Assembly (NCBI RefSeq): GCF_014257025.1
Contig: NZ_JACMSF010000008.1
Coordinates: 62,001 to 126,000, forward strand
Direction: 5' to 3'
DNA from: Streptomyces cupreus
GTDB lineage: Bacteria > Actinomycetota > Actinomycetes > Streptomycetales > Streptomycetaceae
DNA length: 64,000 nucleotides
The position numbers and the translations under genes were made by a program. Below the pieces are notes generated by a model. That model had not been told where the DNA came from. It saw only the letters and a list, made by a program, of their open reading frames with translations, and did not search any database. This document shows positions 19,225 to 29,792 of this stretch, piece after piece (the stretch's first letter is position 1; each line of letters starts with the position of its first letter).

Positions 19225-19328
19225 GCGGGAAGATTAAGGGGAATCGGCGCCCGGTGCGGGTCTAGACACCCGGTCGACCTCCTGGCCTGCGGGCAGGACG
19301 CCACCGCCCCCGTGCGAGACTGACCACC

Positions 19329-20384
19329 GTGAGTGCCAACGACACGCAGCCGACAGCGACGTACGACTCCGCCTTCCTCAAGGCGTGCAGGCGCGAGCCC
19401 GTGCCGCACACCCCGGTGTGGTTCATGCGGCAGGCCGGCCGCTCCCTGCCGGAGTACCGCAAGGTCCGCGAGGGCATTCCGATGCTCGAATCCTGCATGC
19501 GCCCGGAGCTGGTCACCGAGATCACCCTCCAGCCCGTGCGCCGGCACAACGTGGACGCGGCGATCTACTTCAGCGACATCGTCGTCCCGCTCAAGGCCAT
19601 CGGCGTCGACCTCGACATCAAGCCCGGCGTCGGCCCGGTCGTCGAGAACCCGATCCGCACCCGCGCCGACCTGGCCCAACTACGCGATCTGACCCCCGAG
19701 GACATCTCCTACGTCACCGAGGCCATCGGTCTGCTCACCCGCGAGCTCGGGTCCACCCCGCTCATCGGTTTCGCGGGCGCGCCTTTCACCCTCGCGAGTT
19801 ACCTCGTCGAGGGCGGTCCGTCGCGTACGTACGAGAACGCCAAGGCGATGATGTACGGCGACCCGGAGCTCTGGGCCGATCTGCTCGACCGTCTCGCGGA
19901 CATCACGGCCGCCTTCCTGAAGGTCCAGATCGAGGCCGGCGCCTCCGCGGTCCAGCTCTTCGACTCCTGGGTCGGGGCGCTCGCCCCCGCCGACTACCGC
20001 CGCTCGGTGATGCCCGCCTCGGCCAAGGTCTTCCAGGCGGTCGCCGGTTACGGCGTCCCGCGCATCCACTTCGGCGTCGGCACCGGCGAACTGCTCGGGC
20101 TGATGGGCGAGGCCGGCGCGGATGTCGTCGGCGTCGACTGGCGTGTCCCGCTGGACGAGGCCGCCCGCCGGGTCGGCCCCGGCAAGGCGCTCCAGGGCAA
20201 CCTCGACCCGACCGTGCTGTTCTCCACCACCGAGGCCGTCGAGACCAAGACGCAGGAAGTCCTCGACGCCGCGGCGGGCCTGGAGGGACACGTCTTCAAC
20301 CTCGGCCACGGCGTCATGCCGAACACCGACCCGGACACGCTGACCCGGCTCGTGGAGTACGTCCACACGCACCCCGCGCGCTGA
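19329..20384 (+). CDS. hemE: Uroporphyrinogen III decarboxylase
   Basis: Converts uroporphyrinogen III to coproporphyrinogen III in heme synthesis; 351 residues, cofactor-free TIM barrel. The signature [16 protein letters not shown] is at about 28-43, and the conserved [11 protein letters not shown] segment and the C-terminal [11 protein letters not shown] are present. GTG start. Two later genes of the same branch (hemY-type oxidase, hemQ) lie 4-6 kb downstream in the same direction. Confidence 0.97.
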   Translation: MSANDTQPTATYDSAFLKACRREPVPHTPVWFMRQAGRSLPEYRKVREGIPMLESCMRPELVTEITLQPVRRHNVDAAIYFSDIVVPLKAIGVDLDIKPGVGPVVENPIRTRADLAQLRDLTPEDISYVTEAIGLLTRELGSTPLIGFAGAPFTLASYLVEGGPSRTYENAKAMMYGDPELWADLLDRLADITAAFLKVQIEAGASAVQLFDSWVGALAPADYRRSVMPASAKVFQAVAGYGVPRIHFGVGTGELLGLMGEAGADVVGVDWRVPLDEAARRVGPGKALQGNLDPTVLFSTTEAVETKTQEVLDAAAGLEGHVFNLGHGVMPNTDPDTLTRLVEYVHTHPAR

Positions 20385-20385
20385 T

Positions 20386-21207
20386 TCACCACGTCTCCCG
20401 GGGCCGCGCCCTCCTGCCGAACAGCAGGCCGCGCGGTTCCGGCGGCGGTGGTGTGCCGGGTTTGAGGGGCCAGGCGAGGAGCATGCCCGCGACGAAGCCG
20501 ACGACATGGGCCGCGTACGCGACGGTCCCGGCGTCGGAGACGCCCTCGCCGGACGAGTACACCGCCTGGAGCGCGAACCAGAAGCCCAGCACCAGCCAGG
20601 CCGGCAGTCTGAGCGGCAGGAAGATCAGGAACGGCACCAGCACCCAGACCCTGGCCTTCGGATACAGCACCAGATAGGCGCCCAGCACCCCGGCGACGGC
20701 TCCCGAGGCGCCGATCAGGGGGTCGCCGGAGTCGTCGTTGAGGAGCGCGAAGCCGTAACCGGCCGCATAGCCGCAGACGACGTAGAACAGCAGGTACCGC
20801 ACATGGCCCATGCGGTCCTCGATGTTGTTGCCGAAGATCAGCAGGAAGAGCATGTTGCCCAGCAGGTGCAGCCAGCCGCCGTGCAGGAACATCGCCGTGA
20901 AGACCGACAGCACCGGTGACTTGTCATAGCCCGGCTCGCCGATCACGCAGCCGGGGCCCTGCGGGCCCACCGCCACATCGCCGGTCGGGACCAGCCGGGG
21001 CAGCTGATCGTGGATCAACTCCCGTGGCACCGCCGCGTAGTGGTCCAGGAACGCGTGCAACTCGCACGTCTGGGCCAGGCGGCTCTGCCCGGGCACGCCG
21101 ACGGTGCCGGGCATGGCGAGGAAGACGAGGACGTTCGCGGCGATCAGGCCGTACGTCACCCACGGGGTGGTGCGTGCGGGGTTCACGTCATGGACGGGGA
21201 TGACCAC
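20386..21207 (-). CDS. Rhomboid-family intramembrane serine protease
   Basis: A 273-residue membrane protein with six or more hydrophobic segments. It carries the HGGWLHLLGNMLFL motif, the catalytic serine motif GASGAVAG, and the catalytic histidine in AAHVVGF. A large loop after the first helix (about 60 residues, containing two Cys) resembles the long L1 of actinobacterial rhomboids. Substrate unknown. GTG start; convergent with hemE with one base between. Confidence 0.9.
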   Translation of the reverse strand: MVIPVHDVNPARTTPWVTYGLIAANVLVFLAMPGTVGVPGQSRLAQTCELHAFLDHYAAVPRELIHDQLPRLVPTGDVAVGPQGPGCVIGEPGYDKSPVLSVFTAMFLHGGWLHLLGNMLFLLIFGNNIEDRMGHVRYLLFYVVCGYAAGYGFALLNDDSGDPLIGASGAVAGVLGAYLVLYPKARVWVLVPFLIFLPLRLPAWLVLGFWFALQAVYSSGEGVSDAGTVAYAAHVVGFVAGMLLAWPLKPGTPPPPEPRGLLFGRRARPRETW

Positions 21208-21303
21208 GAGTTTCTTCTTCCCTGGATGCGGTCCGGGAATCGGTGAACGCCGGTGTCTTTGCGTGCGTATGGCTTGTCAACCGGGTCTACGTGAGGACAG
21301 GCG

Positions 21304-21585
21304 ATGAACGATCGAGTTGCTCCTTCGATGCACGCGCTGCCGGACGGTGAGGCGGAGCTCTCCGTGGTGGTGCGGCTTCCCTGGGAGGACGTCGCGCGGC
21401 TGGGCCAGGAGGCCGGGCGGCTCGCCGCGCAGATGGGGCGGCCGGTGACGCTGGACGAAGCGGTGAGCCATCGGCTGCGGTCGGTGCGGGCGTCGGCCGC
21501 GCACGCCAAGCCGGGGGAGCAGCCGGTGGCCGCTCCCTCCAGCGCGTCGGTGGCGTCCCTGCCGAGGATCAGCGGGACGGCCTAG
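21304..21585 (+). CDS. Small conserved hypothetical protein
   Basis: A 93-residue protein with a central helical stretch (WEDVARLGQEAGRLAAQM), flexible at both ends. I do not recognise a domain; similar short proteins occur in other Streptomyces next to the following flavoenzyme gene. Its stop overlaps the stop of that convergent gene by four bases. Confidence 0.65.
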   Translation: MNDRVAPSMHALPDGEAELSVVVRLPWEDVARLGQEAGRLAAQMGRPVTLDEAVSHRLRSVRASAAHAKPGEQPVAAPSSASVASLPRISGTA

Positions 21586-22979
21586 GAGCCTGCCGGCACC
21601 GCCTTCGTCGCCTTGCGGGCCGCGACCAGTACCGGGTCCCACACCGGGCTGAACGGCGGGGCGTAGCCGAGGTCCAGGGCCGTCATCTGCTCCACCGTCA
21701 TCCCCGCGGTCAGGGCCACCGCCGCGATGTCCACGCGCTTGGCCGCGCCCTCCCTGCCGACGATCTGAACGCCCAGCAGGCGGCCGGTACGGCGCTCGGC
21801 GAGGATCTTGACCGTCATGAGGTCGGCGCCGGGGTAGTAACCGGCCCGGCTGGTCGACTCGATGGTGGCGGTGACGTACTGGAGTCCCGCCCTGCGCGCG
21901 TCCTTCTCGCGCAGGCCCGTGCGGGCGATCTCCAGGTCGCAGACCTTGCTGACCGCGGTGCCGACCACACCGGGGAAGGTGGCGTAGCCGCCGCCGACGT
22001 TGGTGCCGATGACCTGGCCGTGCTTGTTGGCGTGGGTGCCGAGGGCGATATGGCGTTCCTGGCCCGAGACCAGGTCGAGGACCTCCACGCAGTCGCCGCC
22101 CGCCCAGATGTTCTCGTGTCCGCGCACGCGCATCGCGAGATCGGTGAGCAGGCCCTGGTGGTGGCCGAGGGGCAGGCCCGCCACGCGGGCGAGCGTCGTC
22201 TCCGGGCGGACGCCGATGCCGAGGACGACGACGTCCGCCGGGTACTCGGCGTCCTCGGTGGCCACCGCGCGGACGTGGCCGTCGTCGCCGGTGAGGATCT
22301 TGGTGACCTCGGCGTCGTCGACCATCGTGATGCCGAGGCCCGTCATCGCCTCGTGCACCAGGCGGCCCATGTCGGGGTCGAGCGTGGACATCGGCTCCTT
22401 GCCGCGGTTGACGACCGTCACCTCGTAACCGCGGTTGATCAGCGCCTCGGCCATCTCCACACCGATGTAACCGGCGCCGACCACGACCGCGCGCCGGCCA
22501 CGCGTGCGTGCCAGCGTGTCCAGCAGCGCCTGCCCGTCGTCCAGGGTCTGCACCCCGTGCACCCCCGGCGCGTCGGAGCCCGGCATGTCGGGACGGATCG
22601 GACGGGCGCCGGTCGCGATCACGAGTTTGTCGTACGACGTCCAGGACTCGGCCCCGGAATCGACGTCACGCGCGCGTACCCGCTGTCCGGCCACGTCGAT
22701 CTCCATGACCTCGGTGCGCAGGCGCAGATCGATGTCCCGCGCGCGGTGCTCCTCGGGCGTACGGGCGATCAGCGCGTCGCGCTCGGCGACGTCGCCGCCG
22801 ACCCAGTACGGGATTCCGCACGCCGAGTACGAGGAGAAGTGGCCGCGTTCGAAGGCCACGATCTCCAGTTCGTCGACGCCCTTCATGCGCCGTGCCTGCG
22901 ACGCCGCGGACATCCCCGCGGCGTCGCCGCCGATCACGACCAGCCGTTCCTTCGTACCCCGCCCAAGGCTCATGTTCAT
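21582..22979 (-). CDS. FAD/NAD(P)-dependent disulfide oxidoreductase, CoA-disulfide-reductase-like
   Basis: A 465-residue flavoenzyme. The N-terminal FAD Rossmann motif (VVIGGDAAGMSAA), the single active-site cysteine in SYSACGIPYW (Cys54), the NAD(P) motif (VVGAGYIGVEMAEAL), the FAD-contacting IWAGGDC and a C-terminal dimerisation domain are in order. This layout matches single-Cys CoA-disulfide reductases and NADH oxidases; the exact substrate cannot be told. Two ATGs (22979 and 22973) are possible starts, neither with a strong ribosome binding site. Confidence 0.88.
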   Translation of the reverse strand: MNMSLGRGTKERLVVIGGDAAGMSAASQARRMKGVDELEIVAFERGHFSSYSACGIPYWVGGDVAERDALIARTPEEHRARDIDLRLRTEVMEIDVAGQRVRARDVDSGAESWTSYDKLVIATGARPIRPDMPGSDAPGVHGVQTLDDGQALLDTLARTRGRRAVVVGAGYIGVEMAEALINRGYEVTVVNRGKEPMSTLDPDMGRLVHEAMTGLGITMVDDAEVTKILTGDDGHVRAVATEDAEYPADVVVLGIGVRPETTLARVAGLPLGHHQGLLTDLAMRVRGHENIWAGGDCVEVLDLVSGQERHIALGTHANKHGQVIGTNVGGGYATFPGVVGTAVSKVCDLEIARTGLREKDARRAGLQYVTATIESTSRAGYYPGADLMTVKILAERRTGRLLGVQIVGREGAAKRVDIAAVALTAGMTVEQMTALDLGYAPPFSPVWDPVLVAARKATKAVPAGS

Positions 22980-23018
22980 GCGAACACGCTACGGGCGCCG
23001 ATCATTTCGGGCTTGTGG

Positions 23019-23972
23019 TCAGTCCCTGTCGGGGCCGGGCGCGGGACGTGCCGTGGGAAGCGGGCCGAGCGCGGTCGTCGCGGGGGCGGGCTCGGAGCGG
23101 CGGCCCAGGCGGGGCTGGATCAGCCGCAGCCAGAGCACGACGAGCAGGGCCGCCCCCGCGGCGAACGGCAGCACCGCCGCGACGGCCATGACGATCCACC
23201 GCAGCATCGTCACGAAGGCGTCCCAGCCGCCCGTCAGCGCGTCCATGACGCCCGGGTCGTCGTCCTCGGCCGCCGCCTTCTTCACCGGAGTCTCGGACAG
23301 CGACAGGGTGATGGTGGCGAGGCTCGTGCGGTCCTTCAGGGAGGCCTGCCGGGCCAGCAGCGACTCCAGGTCCGCCTGGCGGGTGCTCAGTTCGCCCTCC
23401 AGCGTCACCACGTCGCTCAGCTTGGTGGCCTGGTCCATCAGCTCACGGATCCGGGCCACGCTGGCCCGCTGCGACGTGATGCGGCTCTCCACGTCGACGA
23501 CCTGGTCGGTGACGTCCTGCGCCTTGGCGGTGCGGTCGAGCAACTTGCCCGTGCCCTCCAGGTCGGCGAGGACGTCCGCGTAGGAGTCGACGGGCACGCG
23601 CAGGACGACCCGGGTGCGCTCCCTGCCCTTCTCGTCGCGGGTGGTCGTCTCGTTGCCGACGTAGCCGCCCGCGTTCTCGGTGGTCGTACGGGCCTCGTCG
23701 AGAGCCTTCGGTACGTCCTTGACCTGCACGGTCAGCGAGGCGGTACGGATGATGCGGCTCGCGGTGATCTTGGGCGGGGCGTCCGCCTTCTCGGCGCCGG
23801 AGTCCCCGGCCGCGGGGCCCGCGGCGCTGTCCGCCTGGGACTTGGCGGCCTCGTTGCTGCCGCCGGAGTCGCTGGAGTCGGCTCCGGCGCTGCAACCGGT
23901 CAGCGCCAGGGCCGCGGCCAGCAGGAGGCCGGCTAGGGCCTGAACAGGTCGTACGGAACGTCGTGCGCGCAT
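23019..23972 (-). CDS. DUF4349 lipoprotein
   Basis: A 317-residue secreted lipoprotein. A basic, hydrophobic signal ends in LTGC (lipobox; Cys near residue 27), followed by a disordered Ser/Ala/Asp stretch and the DUF4349 domain (about 70-240) containing a predicted coiled-coil (IRELMDQATKLSDVVTLEGE). A transmembrane helix lies near the C-terminus. Function unknown; probably cell-envelope associated. Confidence 0.88.
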   Translation of the reverse strand: MRARRSVRPVQALAGLLLAAALALTGCSAGADSSDSGGSNEAAKSQADSAAGPAAGDSGAEKADAPPKITASRIIRTASLTVQVKDVPKALDEARTTTENAGGYVGNETTTRDEKGRERTRVVLRVPVDSYADVLADLEGTGKLLDRTAKAQDVTDQVVDVESRITSQRASVARIRELMDQATKLSDVVTLEGELSTRQADLESLLARQASLKDRTSLATITLSLSETPVKKAAAEDDDPGVMDALTGGWDAFVTMLRWIVMAVAAVLPFAAGAALLVVLWLRLIQPRLGRRSEPAPATTALGPLPTARPAPGPDRD

Positions 23973-24158
23973 GGTGGCGTTACCCCCCGAGGGTCGTGAC
24001 GACTGATGCTTCTTCGACGCCGGAGCGGGTACGGACGTTGGCCCGCGACGGTTCCGATGCGGTCACGGTCGGGACTCGGGCCGGGCACGCGGCGGTCCGG
24101 CGGTGAAGGGCCGAACGGCCCTGGCGGGAGTGTCAGTGGTGTTTGAGAGAGTGGGATC

Positions 24159-25616
24159 ATGCACGCAGCGGACACTCCGGCGGAACACGGGCAGGTCGTC
24201 GTCATCGGAGCCGGGATCGCCGGCCTTGCGGCGGCCCACCGGCTGCTGGCCGAGGGCAGACATGTGACGGTGCTGGAGGCCTCGGACCGGATCGGCGGCA
24301 AGCTGCTGCCCGGCGAGATCGCGGGCGTTCGCGTGGACCTCGGCGCCGAGTCGATGCTGGCGCGCCGCCCCGAGGCCGTCGCTCTGGCCCGCGAGGTCGG
24401 CCTCGACGGGCGCCTCCAGCCGCCGGCCACCGCCACCGCCTCCCTGTGGACCCGCGGCGCCCTGCGCCCCATGCCCAAGGGCCATGTCATGGGCGTGCCC
24501 GGCACCGCCTCCGCCCTGGCCGGCGTCCTGTCCGACGAGGGCCTCGCCCGGATCGGGCGCGACGCCGAACTGCCCCGCACCGAGGTCGGTGACGACGTGG
24601 CGGTCGGGGCGTATGTGGCGCAGCGCCTGGGCCGCGAGGTCGTCGACCGGCTGGTCGAGCCGCTGCTGGGCGGGGTGTACGCGGGCGACGCCTACCGCAT
24701 CTCGATGCGCTCGGCCGTCCCCCAGCTCTTCCAGGCCGCGCAGACCCATGACTCCCTGACCGAGGCGGTCCGCGAGATCCAGGCCAAGGCGGCCGCGAAT
24801 CAGCAGACCGGCCCGGTGTTCATGGGCATCGAGGGCGGAATCGGCACCCTTCCGCTCTCCGTCGCGGAGTCGGTGCGGGCCAGGGGCGGCGAGATCGTCA
24901 CCGGGGCTCCGGTGACCGAACTGCGCCGCGATGCGGACGGCTGGCGGGTCGTCACCGGCGACCGGACGCTGCGCGCGGACGCCGTCGTCGTCGCCGTACC
25001 CGCGCGTGCCGCCGCCGAGCTGCTGCGCGCCGAGGCCCCGGCCGCCGCGAGCGAGCTGGCCGCCGTCGAGTACGCCTCCATGGCCCTGGTCACCCTCGCC
25101 TACCGCCGCGCCGACACCGCCCTCCCCGAAGGCAGCGGCTTCCTCGTCCCGCCCGTCGACGGCCACACCATCAAGGCCTCGACCTTCGCCTCCCAGAAGT
25201 GGGGCTGGATCCACGAGGAGGACCCGGACGTGCTGGTGCTGCGCACCTCCGTCGGGCGGTACGGCGAGACGGAGATCCTCCAGCGGGAGGACGCCGACCT
25301 CGTCGAGGTCTCCCGGCACGACCTCAAGGCGGCGACCGGCCTGGACGCCACCCCGGTCGCCACCCGCGTCACCCGCTGGACCGACGGCCTGCCCCAGTAC
25401 CCCGTCGGCCACCACGCGCGCGTGGCCCGCATCCGCGAGCACCTCGGCAAGGTCCCGGGCCTTGCCGTGTGCGGCGCGGCCTACGACGGCGTGGGCATCC
25501 CGGCGTGCATCGCGAGCGCGTACGCGGCCGTCGACCAGATCCACGGTGACCTGCGCGCTGTGCAGGAGCTCACCGCCCACCCGGTGCAGAGTCTGCACGG
25601 AGGAGCAGGAGAATAG
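24159..25616 (+). CDS. hemG: Protoporphyrinogen / coproporphyrinogen III oxidase (HemY/CgoX type)
   Basis: An FAD enzyme of 485 residues oxidising the porphyrinogen ring. The FAD-binding motif [18 protein letters not shown] with downstream [12 protein letters not shown] is at the N-terminus, and the C-terminal [12 protein letters not shown] is the usual FAD contact. In Gram-positive bacteria this enzyme makes coproporphyrin III rather than protoporphyrin IX, which agrees with hemQ lying five bases downstream. The symbols hemY and cgoX are also used. Confidence 0.94.
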   Translation: MHAADTPAEHGQVVVIGAGIAGLAAAHRLLAEGRHVTVLEASDRIGGKLLPGEIAGVRVDLGAESMLARRPEAVALAREVGLDGRLQPPATATASLWTRGALRPMPKGHVMGVPGTASALAGVLSDEGLARIGRDAELPRTEVGDDVAVGAYVAQRLGREVVDRLVEPLLGGVYAGDAYRISMRSAVPQLFQAAQTHDSLTEAVREIQAKAAANQQTGPVFMGIEGGIGTLPLSVAESVRARGGEIVTGAPVTELRRDADGWRVVTGDRTLRADAVVVAVPARAAAELLRAEAPAAASELAAVEYASMALVTLAYRRADTALPEGSGFLVPPVDGHTIKASTFASQKWGWIHEEDPDVLVLRTSVGRYGETEILQREDADLVEVSRHDLKAATGLDATPVATRVTRWTDGLPQYPVGHHARVARIREHLGKVPGLAVCGAAYDGVGIPACIASAYAAVDQIHGDLRAVQELTAHPVQSLHGGAGE

Positions 25617-25621
25617 GGACC

Positions 25622-26353
25622 ATGAGTGACGACGCCCCCACCACCGAGGCCGGCCGGATCCCGAACAAGGGCAAGCTGGCCAAGGACCTCAACGAGGTCA
25701 TCCGCTACACCCTCTGGTCCGTCTTCAAGCTGAAGGACGTGCTCCCCGAGGACCGTACGGGCTACGCCGACGAGGTCCAGGAGCTGTTCGACCAGCTCGC
25801 CGCCAAGGACGTGACGATCCGCGGCACCTACGACGTGTCCGGGCTGCGCGCGGACGCCGACGTCATGATCTGGTGGCACGCCGAGACCAGCGACCAGCTC
25901 CAGGAGGCGTACAACCTCTTCCGCCGCACCAAGCTGGGCCGCGCCCTGGAGCCGGTGTGGTCGAACATGGCGCTGCACCGCCCCGCCGAGTTCAACCGCT
26001 CGCACATCCCGGCGTTCCTCGCCGACGAGACGCCCCGCGACTACGTCAGCGTCTACCCCTTCGTGCGCAGCTACGACTGGTACCTGCTGCCCGACGAGGA
26101 CCGCCGCCGCATGCTCGCCGACCACGGCAAGATGGCCCGCGGCTACCCGGACGTCCGCGCCAACACCGTCGCCTCCTTCTCGCTCGGGGACTACGAGTGG
26201 ATCCTCGCCTTCGAAGCGGACGAGCTGTACCGCATCGTCGACCTGATGCGCCACCTGCGCGCGTCGGAGGCCCGTATGCACGTCCGCGAGGAGGTCCCGT
26301 TCTACACGGGCCGCAGGAAGTCCGTGAGCGACTTGGTCGCGGGGCTCGCCTAG
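25622..26353 (+). CDS. hemQ: Coproheme decarboxylase (HemQ/ChdC, chlorite-dismutase family)
   Basis: A 243-residue enzyme of the Cld superfamily that performs the last step of the coproporphyrin-dependent heme pathway, converting coproheme to heme b. The conserved core [12 protein letters not shown], with the catalytic tyrosine region, and [10 protein letters not shown] are visible. It follows the oxidase gene by five bases and is clearly co-transcribed. Its stop overlaps that of the next, convergent gene. Confidence 0.95.
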   Translation: MSDDAPTTEAGRIPNKGKLAKDLNEVIRYTLWSVFKLKDVLPEDRTGYADEVQELFDQLAAKDVTIRGTYDVSGLRADADVMIWWHAETSDQLQEAYNLFRRTKLGRALEPVWSNMALHRPAEFNRSHIPAFLADETPRDYVSVYPFVRSYDWYLLPDEDRRRMLADHGKMARGYPDVRANTVASFSLGDYEWILAFEADELYRIVDLMRHLRASEARMHVREEVPFYTGRRKSVSDLVAGLA

Positions 26354-27930
26354 GACTTGTCGGGGCGCGGCTCCGGATGCGGCGCGCATGTCGCGCGCCG
26401 CACCGGAAGCCGCCCCTCCAGCAGATACGCGTCCACATGCGCGTTGACGCAAGGGTTCGGCCCACCGGCGATCCCGTGCGTCCCCGCGTCCCGCTCGGTC
26501 ACCAGCACCGACCCCCACAACCGCTGATGCAGCTCCAGCGCCCCCTCATAAGGCGCGGCGGCATCCCGCTCGGCGGCCAGGATCAGCGTCGGCGGCAACT
26601 CACCGGGCCCCGTCCGCACATCGAGCGGCTGCTGACGCGGCGCGGGCCAGAACGCGCAGGGCAGATTCATCCACACGTTGTCCCACGTCTCGAACGGCGC
26701 CACCCGGGCAAGCCGCGTGTTGTCCCGGTCCCACACACTCCACTCCGTGGGCCAGGCCGCGTCGTTGCACTCGACGGCCGTGTAGACCGCCCTGCCGTTC
26801 TCCGCCTCGGCGGCCGCCTCCGTCACCGGAGCGGCGATCTCGATCAGCGGCTGCGGATCGCCCTTGAGATACGCCGACAGCGCCCGCGCCCGGTGCGGCC
26901 AGTAGTCGTCGTAGTACCCGGCCTGGAGGAACGACCCCTGCAACTGGCCGGGACCCACCTTCCCGCCCGCCGGTTCGGCGGCGAGCCGCGCCATCGCCTT
27001 CTCGTAGCTGCGCAGCACCTGCGCCGACGTCCTGCCGAGCCCGTACACCTTGTGGTGCTTGGCGATCCACTCCCGCAGGTCCGCCCAGCGGCCCTCGAAC
27101 GCCGCCGACTGGTCGAGGTTGTTGCGGTACCAGATCTGCTCCGGGTCCGGATTCACCGCCGCGTCGAAGACCATCCGCCGCACCCGCGAGGGGAAGAGCG
27201 TCGCGTACAGCGCGCCGTAGTACGTGCCGTACGACGCGCCCATGAACGTCAGCTTCTCCTCGCCCAGCGCGGCCCGCAGGACGTCGAGGTCGCGGGCGTT
27301 GTTGAGGGAGTGATAGTGCTTCAGCGCGCTGCCGGACCGCTTGGCGCAGCCGCGCGCGTACGCCTTGGCCTGCGCGACACGTTCCCGCTTGTACGACTCG
27401 GAGGGGTGCGTGGGCGCCTGTGACGGTCCCTTGAAGAAGTGCTTGGGGTCCTGGCAGGACAGGGGAGCGCTGCGGCCCACGCCGCGCGGGGCGTAGCCGA
27501 CGAGGTCGTAGGCCGCCGCGAGGCGCTTCCACTCGGGCATCTGACCGATCAGCGGGAAGTACATGCCCGAGGCGCCGGGGCCGCCCGGGTTGAAGACCAG
27601 GGCGCCCTGCCGCGGCACCAGGCGCTTGCTGTTGTGCGGGTCCTTGTGGGTGGCCCGCACCCGGCTGACCGTCAGCCTGATCTGCTTGCCCTTCGGATAC
27701 GCGTAGTCCAGCGGGACGCTGACGGTGCCGCACTGGAGACTGCCCGGCATGTCCTGCTCCTTGGAGCAGGAGCCGAAGTCGATGCCGTCCGCCTTCGCGC
27801 GCGCGGCGGCCACCGCGGTGCCACGCAGCTCGGCCAGGCCCGGGACGGCCTCCGCGCCGCCGGCCGGGGCGGCGGCGAGGGTGGTCAGGAGCAACGACCC
27901 GGCGGCCGTGTAGAGGGCGGGGGCTCTCAT
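26350..27930 (-). CDS. Secreted tripeptidyl aminopeptidase-like alpha/beta hydrolase
   Basis: A 526-residue hydrolase. The start ATG at 27928-27930 gives a Sec signal (hydrophobic stretch [20 protein letters not shown]); the in-frame GTG 23 codons upstream would spoil it. The oxyanion region [10 protein letters not shown], nucleophile motif GASYGTYYG, a late acid ([10 protein letters not shown]) and histidine (AGTHGIAGG) give a Ser-Asp-His triad, and the C-terminal TAP-like domain is present. Related Streptomyces enzymes remove N-terminal tripeptides from secreted proteins. Confidence 0.9.
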   Translation of the reverse strand: MRAPALYTAAGSLLLTTLAAAPAGGAEAVPGLAELRGTAVAAARAKADGIDFGSCSKEQDMPGSLQCGTVSVPLDYAYPKGKQIRLTVSRVRATHKDPHNSKRLVPRQGALVFNPGGPGASGMYFPLIGQMPEWKRLAAAYDLVGYAPRGVGRSAPLSCQDPKHFFKGPSQAPTHPSESYKRERVAQAKAYARGCAKRSGSALKHYHSLNNARDLDVLRAALGEEKLTFMGASYGTYYGALYATLFPSRVRRMVFDAAVNPDPEQIWYRNNLDQSAAFEGRWADLREWIAKHHKVYGLGRTSAQVLRSYEKAMARLAAEPAGGKVGPGQLQGSFLQAGYYDDYWPHRARALSAYLKGDPQPLIEIAAPVTEAAAEAENGRAVYTAVECNDAAWPTEWSVWDRDNTRLARVAPFETWDNVWMNLPCAFWPAPRQQPLDVRTGPGELPPTLILAAERDAAAPYEGALELHQRLWGSVLVTERDAGTHGIAGGPNPCVNAHVDAYLLEGRLPVRRATCAPHPEPRPDKS

Positions 27931-28047
27931 CGCGTATCCCTTCGGTGCACGGACGCAACAAAAGGGATGTTTCGTTCGGCTGTTGGCGAAGGCAAGCACC
28001 GTCCGGCCGGTGTCGGCGCCAATGCCCCGTGTGCGCCCCCTTCTGTG

Positions 28048-28821
28048 TCAGTCGCGCCAGAGCGGCTCGCGCTGCTCGAAGGCCGCCCGCAGGTCCGGCT
28101 CACCGATCGCCCGGACCCCGCGTACGGCGACCGTGGTGAGGTACGTACGGTCGTCACCGCCGCCGGTGTGCCGGGCCAGGGCGCCCAGCAGCCGCTGTCC
28201 GGCCGGGGAGGCCCAGGGCGAGTACGGGTGGACCTCGACGCGCGCGATGGCCAGACAGCTCAGGGTGAGCGCCAGCGGCAGCCCGAACCAGAGCGCGACC
28301 AGATGGCGGGGCATGTCGGCCGAGCCGGGCATGAGCAGCGCGGTCGCGCCCAGCGCCAGGACGGCCGCCACGGCGAGCTGCACCTGGCGGACCGCGGCCG
28401 CTATGCCGGTGCGGGCTCCGTCGGGCACGGCGAGACCGGCCCGGACGAGGCGTTCGGCGAGGCTGCCCACCGCCTCCGCGTCGGCCGCGGCATCCCGTAC
28501 CGGAGCGATACGGGACTGGCCCTCGGGCCCGATGGCGCCTATGACGGAGCGTTCGATGTCGTCCCGGCCGCGCGGGTCGACGACCGTCGCCCAGCCCGTG
28601 CGGGCGAGCAGCAGCCGGCGCTGGCGGGCCATGGAGACCAGGGTCAGATCGGCGACCCGGCGGGGGCCGCCCGACAGGAACGCGGCCTCGTACAGCGTCA
28701 GATCGTGCTCTCGGCCCGCGTTCACGTCCACGGCCGCCGCGTGTACGGCGGCCAGGCACAGCCGGGTGCACGCGGTGCCGGCGACGGCCCAGGCCAGCAG
28801 CAGGAGAAGGACCCAGAACAT
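28048..28821 (-). CDS. TIGR04222-domain membrane protein
   Basis: A 257-residue protein with an N-terminal membrane helix (VLLLLLAWAVAGTACTRLCL), a cytoplasmic region with LTLYEAAFLSGGPRRVADL typical of the TIGR04222 family, and two helices around residues 140-195. Members are often encoded next to DUF692 proteins, as here. Many have Gly/Cys-rich C-terminal tails that could be modified; this one ends in EQREPLWRD without cysteines. Function unknown. Confidence 0.78.
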   Translation of the reverse strand: MFWVLLLLLAWAVAGTACTRLCLAAVHAAAVDVNAGREHDLTLYEAAFLSGGPRRVADLTLVSMARQRRLLLARTGWATVVDPRGRDDIERSVIGAIGPEGQSRIAPVRDAAADAEAVGSLAERLVRAGLAVPDGARTGIAAAVRQVQLAVAAVLALGATALLMPGSADMPRHLVALWFGLPLALTLSCLAIARVEVHPYSPWASPAGQRLLGALARHTGGGDDRTYLTTVAVRGVRAIGEPDLRAAFEQREPLWRD

Positions 28822-28916
28822 GCCCCCATCTTGCGGCTGAACCGCCGCCGCTCTCGCGGACTTGGTTGCTCGCCGTGGGGGTTCCTCGATTTATGGTTGC
28901 GGTTTTGGGTCGTTTA

Positions 28917-29711
28917 TCAGGACTTGCCGGCATTGGTGGGTGGGCGGCTCGTGGCGGCCGGCGGCAGCGTGTACGTCGGCGTCGGCACCGGGGACGGGGT
29001 GACCGGGATCACGGGGGAGGGGTCGGTCACCGGGCCGGGCGGCGCCGGGGAGCGGGTGAGCGGGGGAGTGCTGTGGGCGGCCATGTCCCGGGCCAGGGCG
29101 TCGAAGTCGACGTACCCGGTGGCCTCCAGGACCTTGATGTGGTCCAGCACCGTGGTGTTGGCGTCCTCGGCGAGTTGGCGCACCAGGGTGTTGCGGGTGC
29201 TCGCGCGGACCTGGGCGACGACCGAGAACACCTTGCCGTGCGCCACGCGCAGGATGTTGGCGAACTGCCAGTCGTACTCGGTGCCCTGGGCCGAGGTCAG
29301 GGTGGCGAGCCACCCTCGCTGCTGCTCGTTCGGTTCGTTGGGCAGGGTGAGCGAGAGCTTCGCGGCGACGTCACGGACGCGCTCGTCCAGGAAGGCGTGC
29401 CCCTCGACGAGATGTTCGCCCGCCGTCTTCACGGCCGGTGTGGTGCCCTTCTGCTGGGCCTGCTGACCGGCGGGCAGCTCCCAGAGCCCTGCCAGCCGGA
29501 CCTTGGTGAGGAACTCGCGGTCCAGACCCGACAGGGGGCCGTACCGCGTCGAGACGGTCTCGGCGTTGAGCACGTCGAGACCGGTGCCCGACCGGTCGGC
29601 GTACGACCAGATCGGGACGATCAGCGCCACGAGGGTCGCCGTCAGGCCCGTGATGATGAGCCCGGTACCGCTGAGGATGCCCCGGCCGGGGACAGGGGGT
29701 CGCGGTCGCAT
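28917..29711 (-). CDS. DUF4142 domain protein
   Basis: A 264-residue protein anchored by an N-terminal helix (residues about 15-38), with an extracytoplasmic helical DUF4142 domain (about 60-200; GLDREFLTKVRLAGLWE, then HTLVRQ-like helices) and a Pro/Thr-rich C-terminal tail of about 50 residues suited to spanning cell wall. Function unknown. It lies between the DUF692 and TIGR04222 genes, 81 and 95 bases away, in the same direction. Confidence 0.8.
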   Translation of the reverse strand: MRPRPPVPGRGILSGTGLIITGLTATLVALIVPIWSYADRSGTGLDVLNAETVSTRYGPLSGLDREFLTKVRLAGLWELPAGQQAQQKGTTPAVKTAGEHLVEGHAFLDERVRDVAAKLSLTLPNEPNEQQRGWLATLTSAQGTEYDWQFANILRVAHGKVFSVVAQVRASTRNTLVRQLAEDANTTVLDHIKVLEATGYVDFDALARDMAAHSTPPLTRSPAPPGPVTDPSPVIPVTPSPVPTPTYTLPPAATSRPPTNAGKS

Positions 29712-29792
29712 GGTGCCTCCAGTTGCGGCACCGCACGTCAGTGCGCTTCGAGGGGTGGGATGGGCATATTAACTATTAATCGGGGCCCCTCG

